Below, piece by piece: positions 52,056-60,785 of a stretch of DNA of 64,000 nt; position 1 is the first letter of the stretch, and the number at the start of each line of letters is the position of its first letter. The stretch is from contig NZ_CP099975.1 of assembly GCF_024137965.1 (NCBI RefSeq), positions 3,410,001 through 3,474,000 on the forward strand, given 5' to 3'. Origin of the DNA: Halomonas sp. Y3 (lineage in GTDB: Bacteria; Pseudomonadota; Gammaproteobacteria; Pseudomonadales; Halomonadaceae). The notes under the pieces are model-generated. The model saw only the letters and a list, made by a program, of their open reading frames with translations, was not told the origin of the DNA and did no database searches. The position numbers were made by a program, and so were the translations under genes.

Positions 52056-52278
52056 GCAAGCTAATGATTGCACCATTCGATCAGAGTCGGTATGTCGGCA
52101 CCGTATGTCATGTACGGCCAACTAACGCGGAAGTAAACCTACCCCTAGCCTCTACTCCTACCAGTTCACATTTCGCCGGATTCCCGGTCCCTGGCGGCCA
52201 AGTTGGTGAATTCGTCGTAATTGAAGGCGAGGAACACGCCGTGCTTGGGAGAGTCATTGAAGTTCGGCTTCCCCCCAG
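52052..52278 (+). pseudogene. HerA-like ATPase gene cut off after its HAS-barrel by an IS3 element
   Basis: About 75 native codons remain: a HAS-barrel pattern (SRYVGTVCHVRPTNAEVNLPLA, GQVGEFVVIEGEEHAVLGRVIEVRLP) like the N-terminus of HerA/FtsK-type ATPases that partner SIR2. The frame then runs into the IS3 left end and stops at 52321. No Walker motifs or RecA-like core remain in the window. The start overlaps the SIR2 stop (ATGA). The assignment is from pattern and partner, because the conserved ATPase core is missing. Confidence 0.72.
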
Positions 52279-52349
52279 TGTCAGGATGACTGTCGTGCCC
52301 TCTGATACCCTGTTCCTATAAACCGATCAGGGGGCGAAAGGAGACACTC

Positions 52350-52847
52350 ATGCCTCGTTACTCAGAGGAGCGCCGGCAAGCCGTGGTCACCAAGCTGCTG
52401 CCTCCCCACAACCTCTCCCCGCAGGTGATCGCGGAGCAGGAAGGGATCTCGCTGGGCACCGTCTACACCTGGCGCAAGCAAGCCCGCGCCGAGGGACGTT
52501 GCCTGCCGGACGCGCTGGGCAAAGGCACCGATGGCTGGTCGTCCAAGGACAAGTTCAACGCCGTGCTTGAAACCGCCTCGATGAATGCTCAGGAGACCGC
52601 GGAATACTGCCGCCGTCGGGGCATCTTCCCCGAACAGCTGGGGCGGTGGCGGCATGACTGCGAGCAAGCCGCCAGCCTCTCGCACTCGGAACGCCAGCGT
52701 GAAGCCGACGAGGCCAAGCAACAGCGCAAGCGCATCAAGGCGCTGGAAAAGGAGCTCGCCCGCAAGAACGAGGCCCTGGCGGAGACCGCAGCGTTACTGG
52801 CCCTCAGAAAAAAGGCGAGGGCGATCTGGGGGGACGAGGACGCATGA
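52350..52847 (+). CDS. IS3-family transposase OrfA
   Basis: A 165-residue protein with an N-terminal helix-turn-helix (LSPQVIAEQEGISLGTVYTWRKQARAEG), a second one near 80-105 (NAQETAEYCRRRGIFPEQLGRWR), and a C-terminal leucine-zipper-like helix (LEKELARKNEALAETAALL). It binds the element's ends. Its stop overlaps the orfB start by 4 bp (ATGA), so the full transposase may arise by coupling or by frameshift. Confidence 0.92.
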   Translation: MPRYSEERRQAVVTKLLPPHNLSPQVIAEQEGISLGTVYTWRKQARAEGRCLPDALGKGTDGWSSKDKFNAVLETASMNAQETAEYCRRRGIFPEQLGRWRHDCEQAASLSHSERQREADEAKQQRKRIKALEKELARKNEALAETAALLALRKKARAIWGDEDA

Positions 52848-53917
52848 TCAGCACCCCAGATCGCCAACGCGCCATCGCGCTGATCGAAGAGGCCAGGGCC
52901 CAGGGGGCCCGCCTGGAGGCCGCCTGCCGAGAGCTGGGCATCACCGCCAGGACGTACCAGCGCTGGACGCGCGGCGGCGAGCTGCACGAGGACCAGCGCC
53001 CTTTGGTCGGCCGGCCGGTGCCGGCTAACGCGCTAACACCGGCCGAAGAACAGGAGATCCTCGACGTGTGCCACCGCCCCGAGTACGCCAGCCTGCCGCC
53101 AGAGCAGATCGTGGTGCGCCTGTTCGACGAGGAGCAGCGCTACTTGGCCTCATCCTCGTCGTTCTACCGCGTGATGCGCAAGCACCACGAAATGGTGCAT
53201 CGGGGCCGTGCCAAGCCACCTCAACGCCGCGCCAAGCCCACGACCTACCAGGCCACTGCGCCGAATCAGGTGTGGTCGTGGGATTGCACGTGGCTGGGCG
53301 GCCCGATCAAGGGACAGCACTACTACCTGGTCATGATGGTCGACATCTTCAGCCGCAAGATCACCAGTTGGGAGGTGTTCCTGGCCGAGTCGGCCTACAA
53401 CTCCCGCACCGTACTGGAGCGGGCCGTGCTGGCCGAGCGGATCATTGACCAGCCGCTGGTGCTTCACGCGGACAACGGCAGCCCGTTCAAGGGTGCGACG
53501 CTGCTGGAGAAGCTTCACGAGCTCGGCATCACGCCATCCTTCAGCCGACCGCGGGTCAGCAACGACAATCCCTACTCAGAGGCGCTGTTCCGCACCTGCA
53601 AGTACCGCCCCTGCTACCCCACTGACGGGTTCGCCACGCTCGACAACGCCCGCGAGTGGGTGGCTGGCTTCGTGCAGTGGTACAACCACGAGCACCGGCA
53701 CAGCGGCATTCGCTTGGTGACACCGGCACAGCGCCATGCGGGCGAAGATAAGGAGGTGCTGGCCAAGCGCCACGTCATCAATCAGGCGGCGCGTGACGCC
53801 AACCCTGCGCGATGGAGCGGCAAGACCCGCAACTGGACGCCGATCGGTACCGTGTCACTCAACCCGGAGCGGGAGCTCCAGGTCACCGTCGCCGAACCGG
53901 AAAAACAGGTGGCCTGA
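52844..53917 (+). CDS. IS3-family transposase OrfB (DDE integrase)
   Basis: A 357-residue DDE transposase. The catalytic residues are D147 (WSWDCTW), D210 (LHADNGS) and E246 (NPYSEALFR), with the 35-residue D-E spacing of the IS3 family. An HTH_21-like region precedes the core. The frame is intact, so the element may still be active. It stops 30 bp before the right end. Confidence 0.94.
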   Translation: MISTPDRQRAIALIEEARAQGARLEAACRELGITARTYQRWTRGGELHEDQRPLVGRPVPANALTPAEEQEILDVCHRPEYASLPPEQIVVRLFDEEQRYLASSSSFYRVMRKHHEMVHRGRAKPPQRRAKPTTYQATAPNQVWSWDCTWLGGPIKGQHYYLVMMVDIFSRKITSWEVFLAESAYNSRTVLERAVLAERIIDQPLVLHADNGSPFKGATLLEKLHELGITPSFSRPRVSNDNPYSEALFRTCKYRPCYPTDGFATLDNAREWVAGFVQWYNHEHRHSGIRLVTPAQRHAGEDKEVLAKRHVINQAARDANPARWSGKTRNWTPIGTVSLNPERELQVTVAEPEKQVA

Positions 53918-54240
53918 ATGACCTCAGAGGCGACAGATTCCTTGACAACTACCGAGATCAGGTTGTGCGTGCCGTCTTCTTCTTCGATCAGGCGAGCATA
54001 GACGGTCGCCGGGAACGTGGGATCGTCGAGGGTTACGGACAGGTACTCCCGCCCGGCCTCGCTGGTTTTCTTCCACGCCGCGCCGATGTCGTGGCTTGCT
54101 GCCTGGAGGCGGAAGTCGGGGGCGTTCTCGCTGCTGCCCTTGTCGTTGGGAACCAGCTTGACCTTGACGTTGAGCGTCAGGGTGCGGATGGTGCCGGTGT
54201 AACCGTCTTTGTCTGCGGTGAAGGTGCCGATGTTGGCCAT
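53782..54240 (-). CDS. DUF736 family protein, C-terminus replaced by IS3 sequence
   Basis: The first 94 or so codons are a standard DUF736 protein: [70 protein letters not shown]. The family normally ends within ten further residues. Here the reading frame leaves native sequence at 53948, passes into the IS3 right end and runs on in antisense to orfB for another 55 codons. DUF736 proteins are small, of unknown function, and typical of integrative conjugative elements and broad-host plasmids. GGAG lies 9 bases before the ATG. Confidence 0.85.
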   Translation of the reverse strand: MANIGTFTADKDGYTGTIRTLTLNVKVKLVPNDKGSSENAPDFRLQAASHDIGAAWKKTSEAGREYLSVTLDDPTFPATVYARLIEEEDGTHNLISVVVKESVASEVIQATCFSGSATVTWSSRSGLSDTVPIGVQLRVLPLHRAGLASRAA

Positions 54241-54985
54241 GATGTTTTCTCCTTTCGGTTGAACAAGGTTCGCGCCCATCGCGTCCTTGTTGTGATCCGG
54301 CCGGCGGGGGACGGGCTGGCTGCACCGCTTGCGGTCGCAGCGCAGTGGAGAACCGGGAGGCGAAAAGAATTTGTCCCGCGAGGAGCCGCGCAGCGGCGGG
54401 GAAATTGTTTTCACCGGACGGTTGCAGCCATGAAGCCCGAGGCGCAGCCGCGCCACCGCCAGGATTCACAACGAGACAAGGACGCATTGAGCCGAACCCT
54501 CCGAAAGGAGATGTGGCCGGCTCGGCATCCCCGCATGACGGCTGCTCCGGCTCGCCCGCTGACGCGGGCCAGGTCAACCACCCGACGACAGGCGGGAACG
54601 CCCCTGCCGCACCTTGCGGCGCCGGTCTTGAGGCGTAGCGTGGAATCTCCATAGCGGTGCCGGGCGAGTTGTCCGTAAACCGTCCTTCGTGATGCAATGG
54701 GCAGGAACCGCCAGCGTTGAGGGCGGCACGCATTTGCACAACCTGCCGCAGCAAGCGCTAGCGTGTTCGCCAGTGAGAGGCGCCAAGCATCGCGCGGCGG
54801 GGATAGCCCGCAGGGCTTTCCCCTGAAGGCAAGCGCAGCGCCGCAGGCGCGAAGGCGTGAGGGATCGAAGCCGAATGGCCGTGACAGCGAAGTCGGCACG
54901 GGGCGCAGCCCGAAAGCCCGGCGGCGCATTGCGCCGACACGCCCAGGCCGTTCTATATTTTCAGGAGGCAACCCAAGACAAACCC
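54241..54985. other. GC-rich spacer of the mobile-element backbone
   Basis: About 745 bases with no convincing gene. Short open frames on both strands are low-complexity and lack ribosome sites or family motifs. The stretch lies between the divergent DUF736 and GNAT genes and probably carries their promoters. Phrases such as GGCGAAGGCGTGAGGGATCGAAGCC are similar in style to the spacer at 58,870-59,070, which suggests shared element-derived non-coding sequence. Confidence 0.5.
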
Positions 54986-55504
54986 ATGACCATCCAGCTC
55001 CGACACGAAACCCCGGACGACACTGCTGCCATCGAGGCAGTCACGGTTGCTGCCTTTGCCGATGCACCGCACACCAGCCACACCGAACAATTCATCGTGC
55101 GCGCCTTGCGCGCCGCCGACGAACTGACGCTTTCCATCGTGGCCGAAGAACACGGGCAGATCGTCGGCCACGTTGCGCTGTCCCCCGTCACGATCACGGA
55201 TAGCCACCACCAGAAGGCCGAAGGCTGGTATGGATTGGGGCCGATCTCCGTCCTGCCACAACGGCAGGGGCAAGGCATCGGTTCACGCCTGATGGAACAG
55301 GCGTTGTCCGAACTGCGAGCCATGCGGGCCGCAGGTTGCGTGCTGTTGGGAGATCCCGCGTACTACGGGCGCTTTGGCTTTCAGGCCCATGCGGGCCTGC
55401 AACTGCCGGGCGTGCCGCCCGACTATTTCATGGCGCTGGCCCTGCATGGGTCAGTGCCGGAAGGCATTGCGCACTACAGCGATGCCTTCAACGCCGCCGC
55501 CTGA
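54986..55504 (+). CDS. GNAT-family N-acetyltransferase
   Basis: A 172-residue acetyltransferase of the YhbS-like group. It begins TIQLRHETPDDTAAIEAVTVAAF and has the acetyl-CoA loop GLGPISVLPQRQGQGIGSRLMEQAL and the late GDPAYYGRFGFQ motif, conserved in this subgroup. The substrate is unknown. AGGAGG lies 18 bases upstream, a long spacing, so another start slightly upstream is possible. It is a cargo gene within the element backbone. Confidence 0.9.
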   Translation: MTIQLRHETPDDTAAIEAVTVAAFADAPHTSHTEQFIVRALRAADELTLSIVAEEHGQIVGHVALSPVTITDSHHQKAEGWYGLGPISVLPQRQGQGIGSRLMEQALSELRAMRAAGCVLLGDPAYYGRFGFQAHAGLQLPGVPPDYFMALALHGSVPEGIAHYSDAFNAAA

Positions 55505-55652
55505 GCCAGCGCGAAGGCGGCGGCGTTTTGAATCGGCTGTTGGCCTTGAACACCGGGCGTGGTGCTGATCGCGGTTTTTCCTTCGTCTCGATGAGCCACC
55601 GCACAAAGCAAAGCGCCCCGGTCGAGGCCGGGGCACTTGCCTTCGGCGCGGG

Positions 55653-57686
55653 TCAAGCGGCTAGCGCCTCGGCGGGTTCATCCGCCACTGCCTCCGCATC
55701 CTCCGGGGCGTCCTGCTCCGGGCCTTCTTCCTGCGTTGCCTGCTGCGGGCCTCCGGCCTTGAAGATGGCGGGCATCCAGCCGGTGCCATCGGCCAGCCGC
55801 TCGGCTTCGCTGGCAATGTCGGCCTTCTTGAGCTTCGCCAGCCGGGTGACATGATCGGGTGCGAACTCGCCCACGGCTTCCAGAATCACGGCCTTCGAAA
55901 CATGCCGGAAATAACCTTCGGCAGTCGGCTGCCACCATGTGGCCATGTCCAGCGCCACGGCCTGCGCCAGTTCCTTGCCGGATTGCCGCTGCGTGACTCG
56001 GGGCGTGACCACATCCACGGTGGCTGCCACGCATACCGCCAGCAACCGCACCAGTTCATCCTGCGGCATCGCCAACAGCGCGGCGAACAGTCCGGCGCTG
56101 TCTTCGGGCAGCTTCCCGGCCCACTCCTGTTGCAGTTCGCGCAAGGCCACGGCGGCAGGCGACTCCGGCCAGTCCGGGGCCATGCCTTCCAGCCGGTCTT
56201 GTACGGTCAGGCGCACACCCAGCGGCAGATCGTGGCCGTAGCGGCTGTTCTGCAAGACGACCTGCACCATGCCATGCACCACGGCAGCCAGCGCGGCTTG
56301 TGGATGCCGGGCGACTTCGATTTGCAGCGCGGCGGTACGATGGGCGCTCAACCGTTGCGCCAGCCGGTCGGACATGGCGGCGGCCTTGGGCGGTTCGGCG
56401 TCCTCGCCTTCGTCGTCGTTCCCGGCTTCCTCGCCGCCGAAACCCTGCCGCAACCGTTCCAGCGTGCGCAGCGCCTTGGCTTCGGCTTCGCGCATCAGGC
56501 CGCGATGCACCACCGCCTCGCCGCTGCGGTCGATGGTGACGATGGCACCCGCTGCGGCCTTCACGTTCGCGGCGTAGTCCTGCAAGCCATCTTCCAGCGC
56601 TTGCAACTGCTCGCCCAAAGCTTCGCCTTTCTCTTGCAGCGCATCAGCCTTTTCCTCCTCGTCAGCATCCAGCGAGGCATCCACGGCTTCGGCCAGCTCG
56701 TGCAGTTTGGCTTGCAGCTTCTCGATGCGCCCGGCTTCGCGCTTGGTCGGGTTGCGGCGCTCCCTCGGGGCACGCTGGAAGGATTGCAGGTCGGCATGGG
56801 TCACGGCGGGTGTGGCATCCACCCACGCCCATCCCTCGGCCTTCACCTCGGCGGCGATTCCCGCCAGCTTGTCTTGCGTCAGCCGTTCCAGCAACGCGGC
56901 GTCGGTCAGATAGATGCCCTCATCGCCTTCCGCGAACAGGTCGCGGCGGATGCCTCCGCCTGCCCGCTCGTAGGCGTCCAGCCCAACGAAGCGCACCAAC
57001 GGATGCCGGTGGGCATCAATCTCGCGCTCGGTCAGGCGTTCGCGCAACGCGGACGGGCTACGCTGCCACGTCGGCGCATCATAGAACGCGGCCTCCTGCG
57101 CGGAATGGTCGTCGGTGATGGCAAGGGCCATCAACTGGTCGAGCGTGACGGCATCGGCCCGGTAGTCGGCCATCAGCCGGGGCGACACATTTGCCAGCTT
57201 CAAGCGGCGCTGCACCACCAGCGGCGTGACGCTGAAATCGGCGGCAATGTCCTCGATGGGCCGTCCTTCGGCCACCAGCGCGGCAAATGCCTCGAACTGG
57301 TCAGCCGGGTGCATGGCTTCGCGCTGCACGTTCTCGGTCAGGCTCACGGTGCGGGCACTGCCATCGGCCACCAGCAGGCACGGCACGTCCCAATCCTTCG
57401 GGATGCGGCGTTTTTTCGCCAGCAGCTTCAACGCGGCCAGCCTGCGGCCACCGGCCACGACTTCGTAATGCTCGCCATCACTGGCAAGGATCACGGTCAG
57501 GTTTTGCAGCAGGCCCACGCGGGCGATGCTGGCGGCCAGTGCGTCGATGGACTGGCCTGCGGTCTTGCGCACGTTGCGGCGCGACGGGCGAAGCTGCGAC
57601 AGCGGCACCCGAATCAGATTCTGCGCCGGTGCGGCGGTTTCCAGCGTGGCAATAGTTTGGGTTGCGGTTTGGGTAATGGCGTTCAT
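55653..57686 (-). CDS. ParB/RepB/Spo0J-type protein of an integrative element
   Basis: A 677-residue protein with a ParB N-terminal domain (about 25-120; IRVPLSQLRPSRRNVRK, GLLQNLTV, YEVVAGGRRLAALK, LTENVQREAMHPADQF) and the adjacent helix-turn-helix (about 130-180). The C-terminal two thirds contain an acidic coiled coil near 340-390 and a region without known motifs. Chromosomal ParB has about 290 residues; long proteins of this type are typical of integrative conjugative elements and plasmids. AAGGAG lies 9 bases before the ATG. It follows DUF932 on the same strand. Confidence 0.9.
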   Translation of the reverse strand: MNAITQTATQTIATLETAAPAQNLIRVPLSQLRPSRRNVRKTAGQSIDALAASIARVGLLQNLTVILASDGEHYEVVAGGRRLAALKLLAKKRRIPKDWDVPCLLVADGSARTVSLTENVQREAMHPADQFEAFAALVAEGRPIEDIAADFSVTPLVVQRRLKLANVSPRLMADYRADAVTLDQLMALAITDDHSAQEAAFYDAPTWQRSPSALRERLTEREIDAHRHPLVRFVGLDAYERAGGGIRRDLFAEGDEGIYLTDAALLERLTQDKLAGIAAEVKAEGWAWVDATPAVTHADLQSFQRAPRERRNPTKREAGRIEKLQAKLHELAEAVDASLDADEEEKADALQEKGEALGEQLQALEDGLQDYAANVKAAAGAIVTIDRSGEAVVHRGLMREAEAKALRTLERLRQGFGGEEAGNDDEGEDAEPPKAAAMSDRLAQRLSAHRTAALQIEVARHPQAALAAVVHGMVQVVLQNSRYGHDLPLGVRLTVQDRLEGMAPDWPESPAAVALRELQQEWAGKLPEDSAGLFAALLAMPQDELVRLLAVCVAATVDVVTPRVTQRQSGKELAQAVALDMATWWQPTAEGYFRHVSKAVILEAVGEFAPDHVTRLAKLKKADIASEAERLADGTGWMPAIFKAGGPQQATQEEGPEQDAPEDAEAVADEPAEALAA

Positions 57687-57765
57687 GGTGATACTCCTTG
57701 CGGTAATGGGGTGCAGCAGCGAAAGAAACGGCAAGGGCTGCTGCCTGCCCCTGCCGCGTAGGGGT

Positions 57766-58590
57766 TCAGGCTTTCAACTGGCGTAGGCCATCGGCCAGCA
57801 GCCACAGGGCGCGATTCAGGCGGACGTCCGAATCAATGCCCTGCACGGGGCGGGTGCTCTGGCGGCGTCCGTTGGCGCTGCGCCCGGACAGGCCGCCTTT
57901 GGTCAGGTTCTCTTGCGTCCGGTTGAACACGCTCCACAGATCGGGGCGGCGGTCGTCGAAGCGGCGCGGCATCAAGATTTGCGATTCGGTGATGGGCGCG
58001 GGCTTGTTCGGGTCGTCGTACTTGAGCGACAAGGCCGCACGGGCAAACACTTCGGCCTCGCCCTCGTCCAGCATGGTGGCCTGCATGGCTTCGCGGGATT
58101 CCTTCACCCGTTCAAAGCCGCTCAAGACTTCGTAAGCGCCTTCGATAACCTGTCCGGCCACGTCGCCCTTGTGGGGTACGCGCACGTCCGCCACCGTGTC
58201 ACCGCACACCAAGCCGTTCTGGCAGACGAACCGGAAGGCACCGGCCAGCATTTGGTAACTGCTGGTGCCGTCGTGCGAGTTCAGCAGGATGATTTCATTG
58301 GCGATGGCGTCATTGATCTGGCTGGCATGGCGCAGGCGAATCAAGTGTTTCGTGTGTTCGCGCCTGCCTTCGTCGCGCACGCGGGTCTGCGCGACCATGA
58401 AAGGCTGAAACCCTTCCTTGCGAAGCTCGGTCAGCACTTGGCCGGTGGGGATGTAGGCGTACCGCTCGGAGCGGCTTTCGTGCGGGGCGTCCGCAAAGAT
58501 GGACGGCGCTACCCTGTGGATTTGGTCATCGGACAGCGGGGAATCGCTGCGCAGTATCGGAGAACGGGAAGCGAAACGGGATGCAAGCAT
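57766..58590 (-). CDS. DUF932 family protein
   Basis: A 274-residue protein of the DUF932 family, found on plasmids, phages and integrative elements. Motifs include YAYIPTGQVLTELRKEGFQPF, IILLNSHDGTSSYQMLAGAFRFVCQNGLV and the C-terminal LWSVFNRTQENLTKGG. No activity is established. The start at 58590 has AGGAG 8 bases upstream. With ParB and DUF736 it marks the segment as element backbone. Confidence 0.9.
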   Translation of the reverse strand: MLASRFASRSPILRSDSPLSDDQIHRVAPSIFADAPHESRSERYAYIPTGQVLTELRKEGFQPFMVAQTRVRDEGRREHTKHLIRLRHASQINDAIANEIILLNSHDGTSSYQMLAGAFRFVCQNGLVCGDTVADVRVPHKGDVAGQVIEGAYEVLSGFERVKESREAMQATMLDEGEAEVFARAALSLKYDDPNKPAPITESQILMPRRFDDRRPDLWSVFNRTQENLTKGGLSGRSANGRRQSTRPVQGIDSDVRLNRALWLLADGLRQLKA

Positions 58591-59145
58591 GGTCTTTCTC
58601 CTGACAAAAAGGGGTTGCTGTTCAAACCGCACACCGGATTCCTAGATTCGGAGCCCAGCCTTTCGGCTGTTCGGTGCGGTCGGCACGAAGAACCCGGTTG
58701 GCCTCGTTGCCACCGTCTTTCCTGAGTTCATCGCCCGCGACGGTCAGGAGCGCGCGGACGGGGGCCGTCAAGGAGGAAAGCGCAGGGGTTTGGTGCGGCC
58801 CGCAGGCGCAGCCGAGGACACGGCCCTGCGCGCCTTGACGGCACACGGGCGCGGGCTACAGTCGCGGACAAGGTGATGGAGTCAGGAAAGATGGCTGGAC
58901 AGGCAACGGCCATCCCTGTGTGCCGACCGCACGGCAAGCGAAGCGCGCAGGCCCGGATCTGGAAGCCGGGCCGGAGGCGTCAGGGATGTGGAAGGCTGGC
59001 GATAACCAGTCCCATCAGGGATGAGCGAATAGCGAACCTGGAGCAGCGCGGTCCGCGAAGCGGAGACGTCAGACGGTTACATAAAAGTGGCATTATTTTT
59101 TTGATAGACTGAAGATATAAATACCCCCAACCCAGTAGGAATATT
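58591..59145. other. Spacer upstream of DUF932, with a sharp GC drop at its end
   Basis: About 555 bases with no supported gene. It is GC-rich up to about 59,070 and then changes within 30 bases to AT-rich sequence (ATTTTTTTGATAGACTGAAGATATAAATA) that leads into the next, foreign-looking gene. The change point is a probable recombination joint. Confidence 0.5.
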
Positions 59146-59524
59146 ATGCAGAACCAGAGCAATGCAACATTTCACTATTGCTGCATTTACGCTGCAAAAG
59201 GCATTTACAATCCAAATCCGGAGTTGGATTCACTATTGCTGAAGGGTGAGAATATTGTGGTCCGACTTCTCGGATCAAATGCTTATGAAAGCCTGGTTGC
59301 GAGAGTTATTTCCCCGCTAGGCAAGGAAGGCATTGATGATCTTGATGACAAGGCTAGAGAAAAACTTGAACTTCGCCGAAATAGTCTGATCCTTCAAGCT
59401 CTGCATCATGCTGTGATTCACATCGAATCATGTCTACCGCTCGATGTTGTCAACAGTTATCACGAAGAAAACTCCGAATCGCCAGCCTACGTCAAAGCGC
59501 CGCTAAAATTAAATGCAGAATCTG
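59146..59524 (+). pseudogene. AT-rich unknown gene truncated by an IS30 element
   Basis: About 126 native codons remain, then the frame enters the IS30 end and stops at 59670. The protein starts NQSNATFHYCCIYAAKGIYNPNPELDSLLLKGENIVVRLLGSN and is mixed polar and hydrophobic, with a helical part near 85-105 (LILQALHHAVIHIESCL). I do not recognise a family. Its base composition is far more AT-rich than its neighbours. It does not look like the adenosine deaminase that precedes KomB in Kongming systems. Confidence 0.6.
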
Positions 59525-60637
59525 GGCGGCGGCAAAAACTGAGTGCAACACCTGACCTTTCCGGTACGGTGCTGCCCCTATGTCTTATACCGAACTCAGC
59601 GTTGAAGAGCGCGCCACCATTCAAATCGGTCGTACCCAAGGCTTCAGCCTGCGCAGGATTGCCTGCTTGATCAACCGATCCCCTTCGACCATCAGCCGTG
59701 AGCTGCGCCGTAACCGAGGTGCTTGCGGTGGCTACTCGGCCCGCCTGGCCCAGCAGCAAATGCAGGCCCGCCGCCAGGTTTGTCGACCGATGCGAAAACT
59801 GTTGCCGGGTAGCGAGCGCTTCGAACTGGTGACCCATATGCTGCGTGAGCGTTTGTCTCCCGAGCAGATTGCCGGCAAGCTGCGCAGCATGAACATACCC
59901 AACCTGCGAGATGCCTACGTCTGTCGCGAGACGATCTACAACGCGATCTATGCCCTGCCAGTGGGTGAGCTGCGTAAGGAGCTGATCATCTGTCTGCGCC
60001 AAGGCAAGACGACGCGCCGGCCGCGCTCTGGTGGCGTGGATCGGCGCGGCCAGATCCCCGAGATGGTCAGTATTCATGTGCGCCCGCCGGAGATTGAAGA
60101 CAGGCTGATGCCGGGGCATTGGGAAGGCGACCTCATCAAGGGTAAGGCCAACGCCTCGTCCGTCGGTACGCTGGTGGAACGCACCAGTGGCTACCTGATG
60201 TTGGTGAAGATGAACGACGCGACGGCGACTTCGGCGCTGGAAGGCTTCAGCGCCGCGCTCAATAGCATGCCGCTGGCGATGCGCAAGAGCATGACTTACG
60301 ACCAGGGCCGGGAGATGGCGCGACACGCCGAGATCACCCAAAGAACCGGCGTGGCGATCTACTTCTGCGACCCGCATAGCCCCTGGCAGCGCGGCAGCAA
60401 CGAAAACATCAACGGCCTGATTCGCCAGTACTTGCCCAAGGGCACAGACCTGTCGGTACATAGCCAGGAGGAGCTGGACGCCATTGCGCTGCAACTGAAC
60501 ATGCGACCGCGCAAGCGCTTCGACTTCAAATGCCCCATCGAGGTGATGGGAGAGGTCATGCAAAATGCCATGGCAATGCGGCATGATGCTCCGGCTTCAA
60601 TTCAATAACCGTGTTGCACTCAGCTCCTGCAACCGCC
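59525..60637 (+). mobile_element. IS30-family insertion sequence
   Basis: Terminal inverted repeats of about 27 bases are visible: left GGCGGCGGCAAAAACTGAG..., right (complemented) GGCGGTTGCAGGAGCTGAG..., both ending GTGCAACAC. Five positions differ. One intact transposase gene fills the interior. The bases outside (CTG and GGG) do not match, and the flanking genes are unrelated, so a simple insertion is unlikely and a deletion is probable. Confidence 0.85.
59580..60608 (+). CDS. IS30-family transposase
   Basis: A 342-residue transposase with an N-terminal helix-turn-helix (LSVEERATIQIGRTQGFSLRRIACLINRSPSTISRELRRN). The DDE triad is D184 (HWEGDLIKG), D241 (YDQGRE) and E275 (SNENINGLIRQYLPKGTD). 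The length and end motif match IS30 members. The frame is intact. Confidence 0.95.
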   Translation: MSYTELSVEERATIQIGRTQGFSLRRIACLINRSPSTISRELRRNRGACGGYSARLAQQQMQARRQVCRPMRKLLPGSERFELVTHMLRERLSPEQIAGKLRSMNIPNLRDAYVCRETIYNAIYALPVGELRKELIICLRQGKTTRRPRSGGVDRRGQIPEMVSIHVRPPEIEDRLMPGHWEGDLIKGKANASSVGTLVERTSGYLMLVKMNDATATSALEGFSAALNSMPLAMRKSMTYDQGREMARHAEITQRTGVAIYFCDPHSPWQRGSNENINGLIRQYLPKGTDLSVHSQEELDAIALQLNMRPRKRFDFKCPIEVMGEVMQNAMAMRHDAPASIQ

Positions 60638-60638
60638 G

Positions 60639-60785
60639 GGCTTTCAATGGGATTGCGTCTTCGTTCCGAATGGACACATTCAAACCTTCGCTGAAATGGG
60701 TGAGGCCAAGGACGAGATCTCCATGCGTCGTAAAGCCCTTGACCAGTTCGCGGCATACCTCAATTCCGTGAGAGGCGTGGAATGA
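60639..60785 (+). pseudogene. C-terminal remnant of a HAM1-family NTP pyrophosphatase (KomB-like)
   Basis: Forty-eight codons remain directly after the IS30 right end: [19 protein letters not shown], then [16 protein letters not shown]. This is the C-terminal pattern of HAM1/ITPA proteins (W/Y-D-P-x-F, P-x-G, T-x-AEM, SHR-x-AL). The usual SHR is replaced by SMRR, so the histidine is lost. The stop overlaps the next ATG (ATGA), which couples it to a SIR2 gene. HAM1-SIR2 coupling is the KomB-KomC arrangement of the Kongming anti-phage system. The start and most of the gene are missing. Confidence 0.72.

Larger units (their letters stand above)
52279..53947 (+). mobile_element. IS3-family insertion sequence without target duplication
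   Basis: The two ends are inverted. The left end begins TGTCAGGATGACTGTCG and the right end, complemented, reads TGTCAAGGAATCTGTCG; both continue to CCTCTGA, with small indels. The inside carries two overlapping genes of the usual orfA-orfB form. The three bases before (CAG) and after (ACT) differ, so no target-site duplication is visible. Together with different truncated genes on the two sides, this points to a deletion at the element, not a simple insertion. Confidence 0.85.

Noticed and set aside
53782..53947. The DUF736 extension as a real fusion protein
   Set aside because: The extra codons are the IS3 right end and antisense orfB sequence. They result from truncation, not from a selected fusion.
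54345..54638. A 97-codon open frame in the GC-rich spacer of the element backbone
   Set aside because: There is no ribosome site, the composition is low-complexity Pro/Ala/Gly, and there is no family pattern. Frames like this occur by chance in such spacers.
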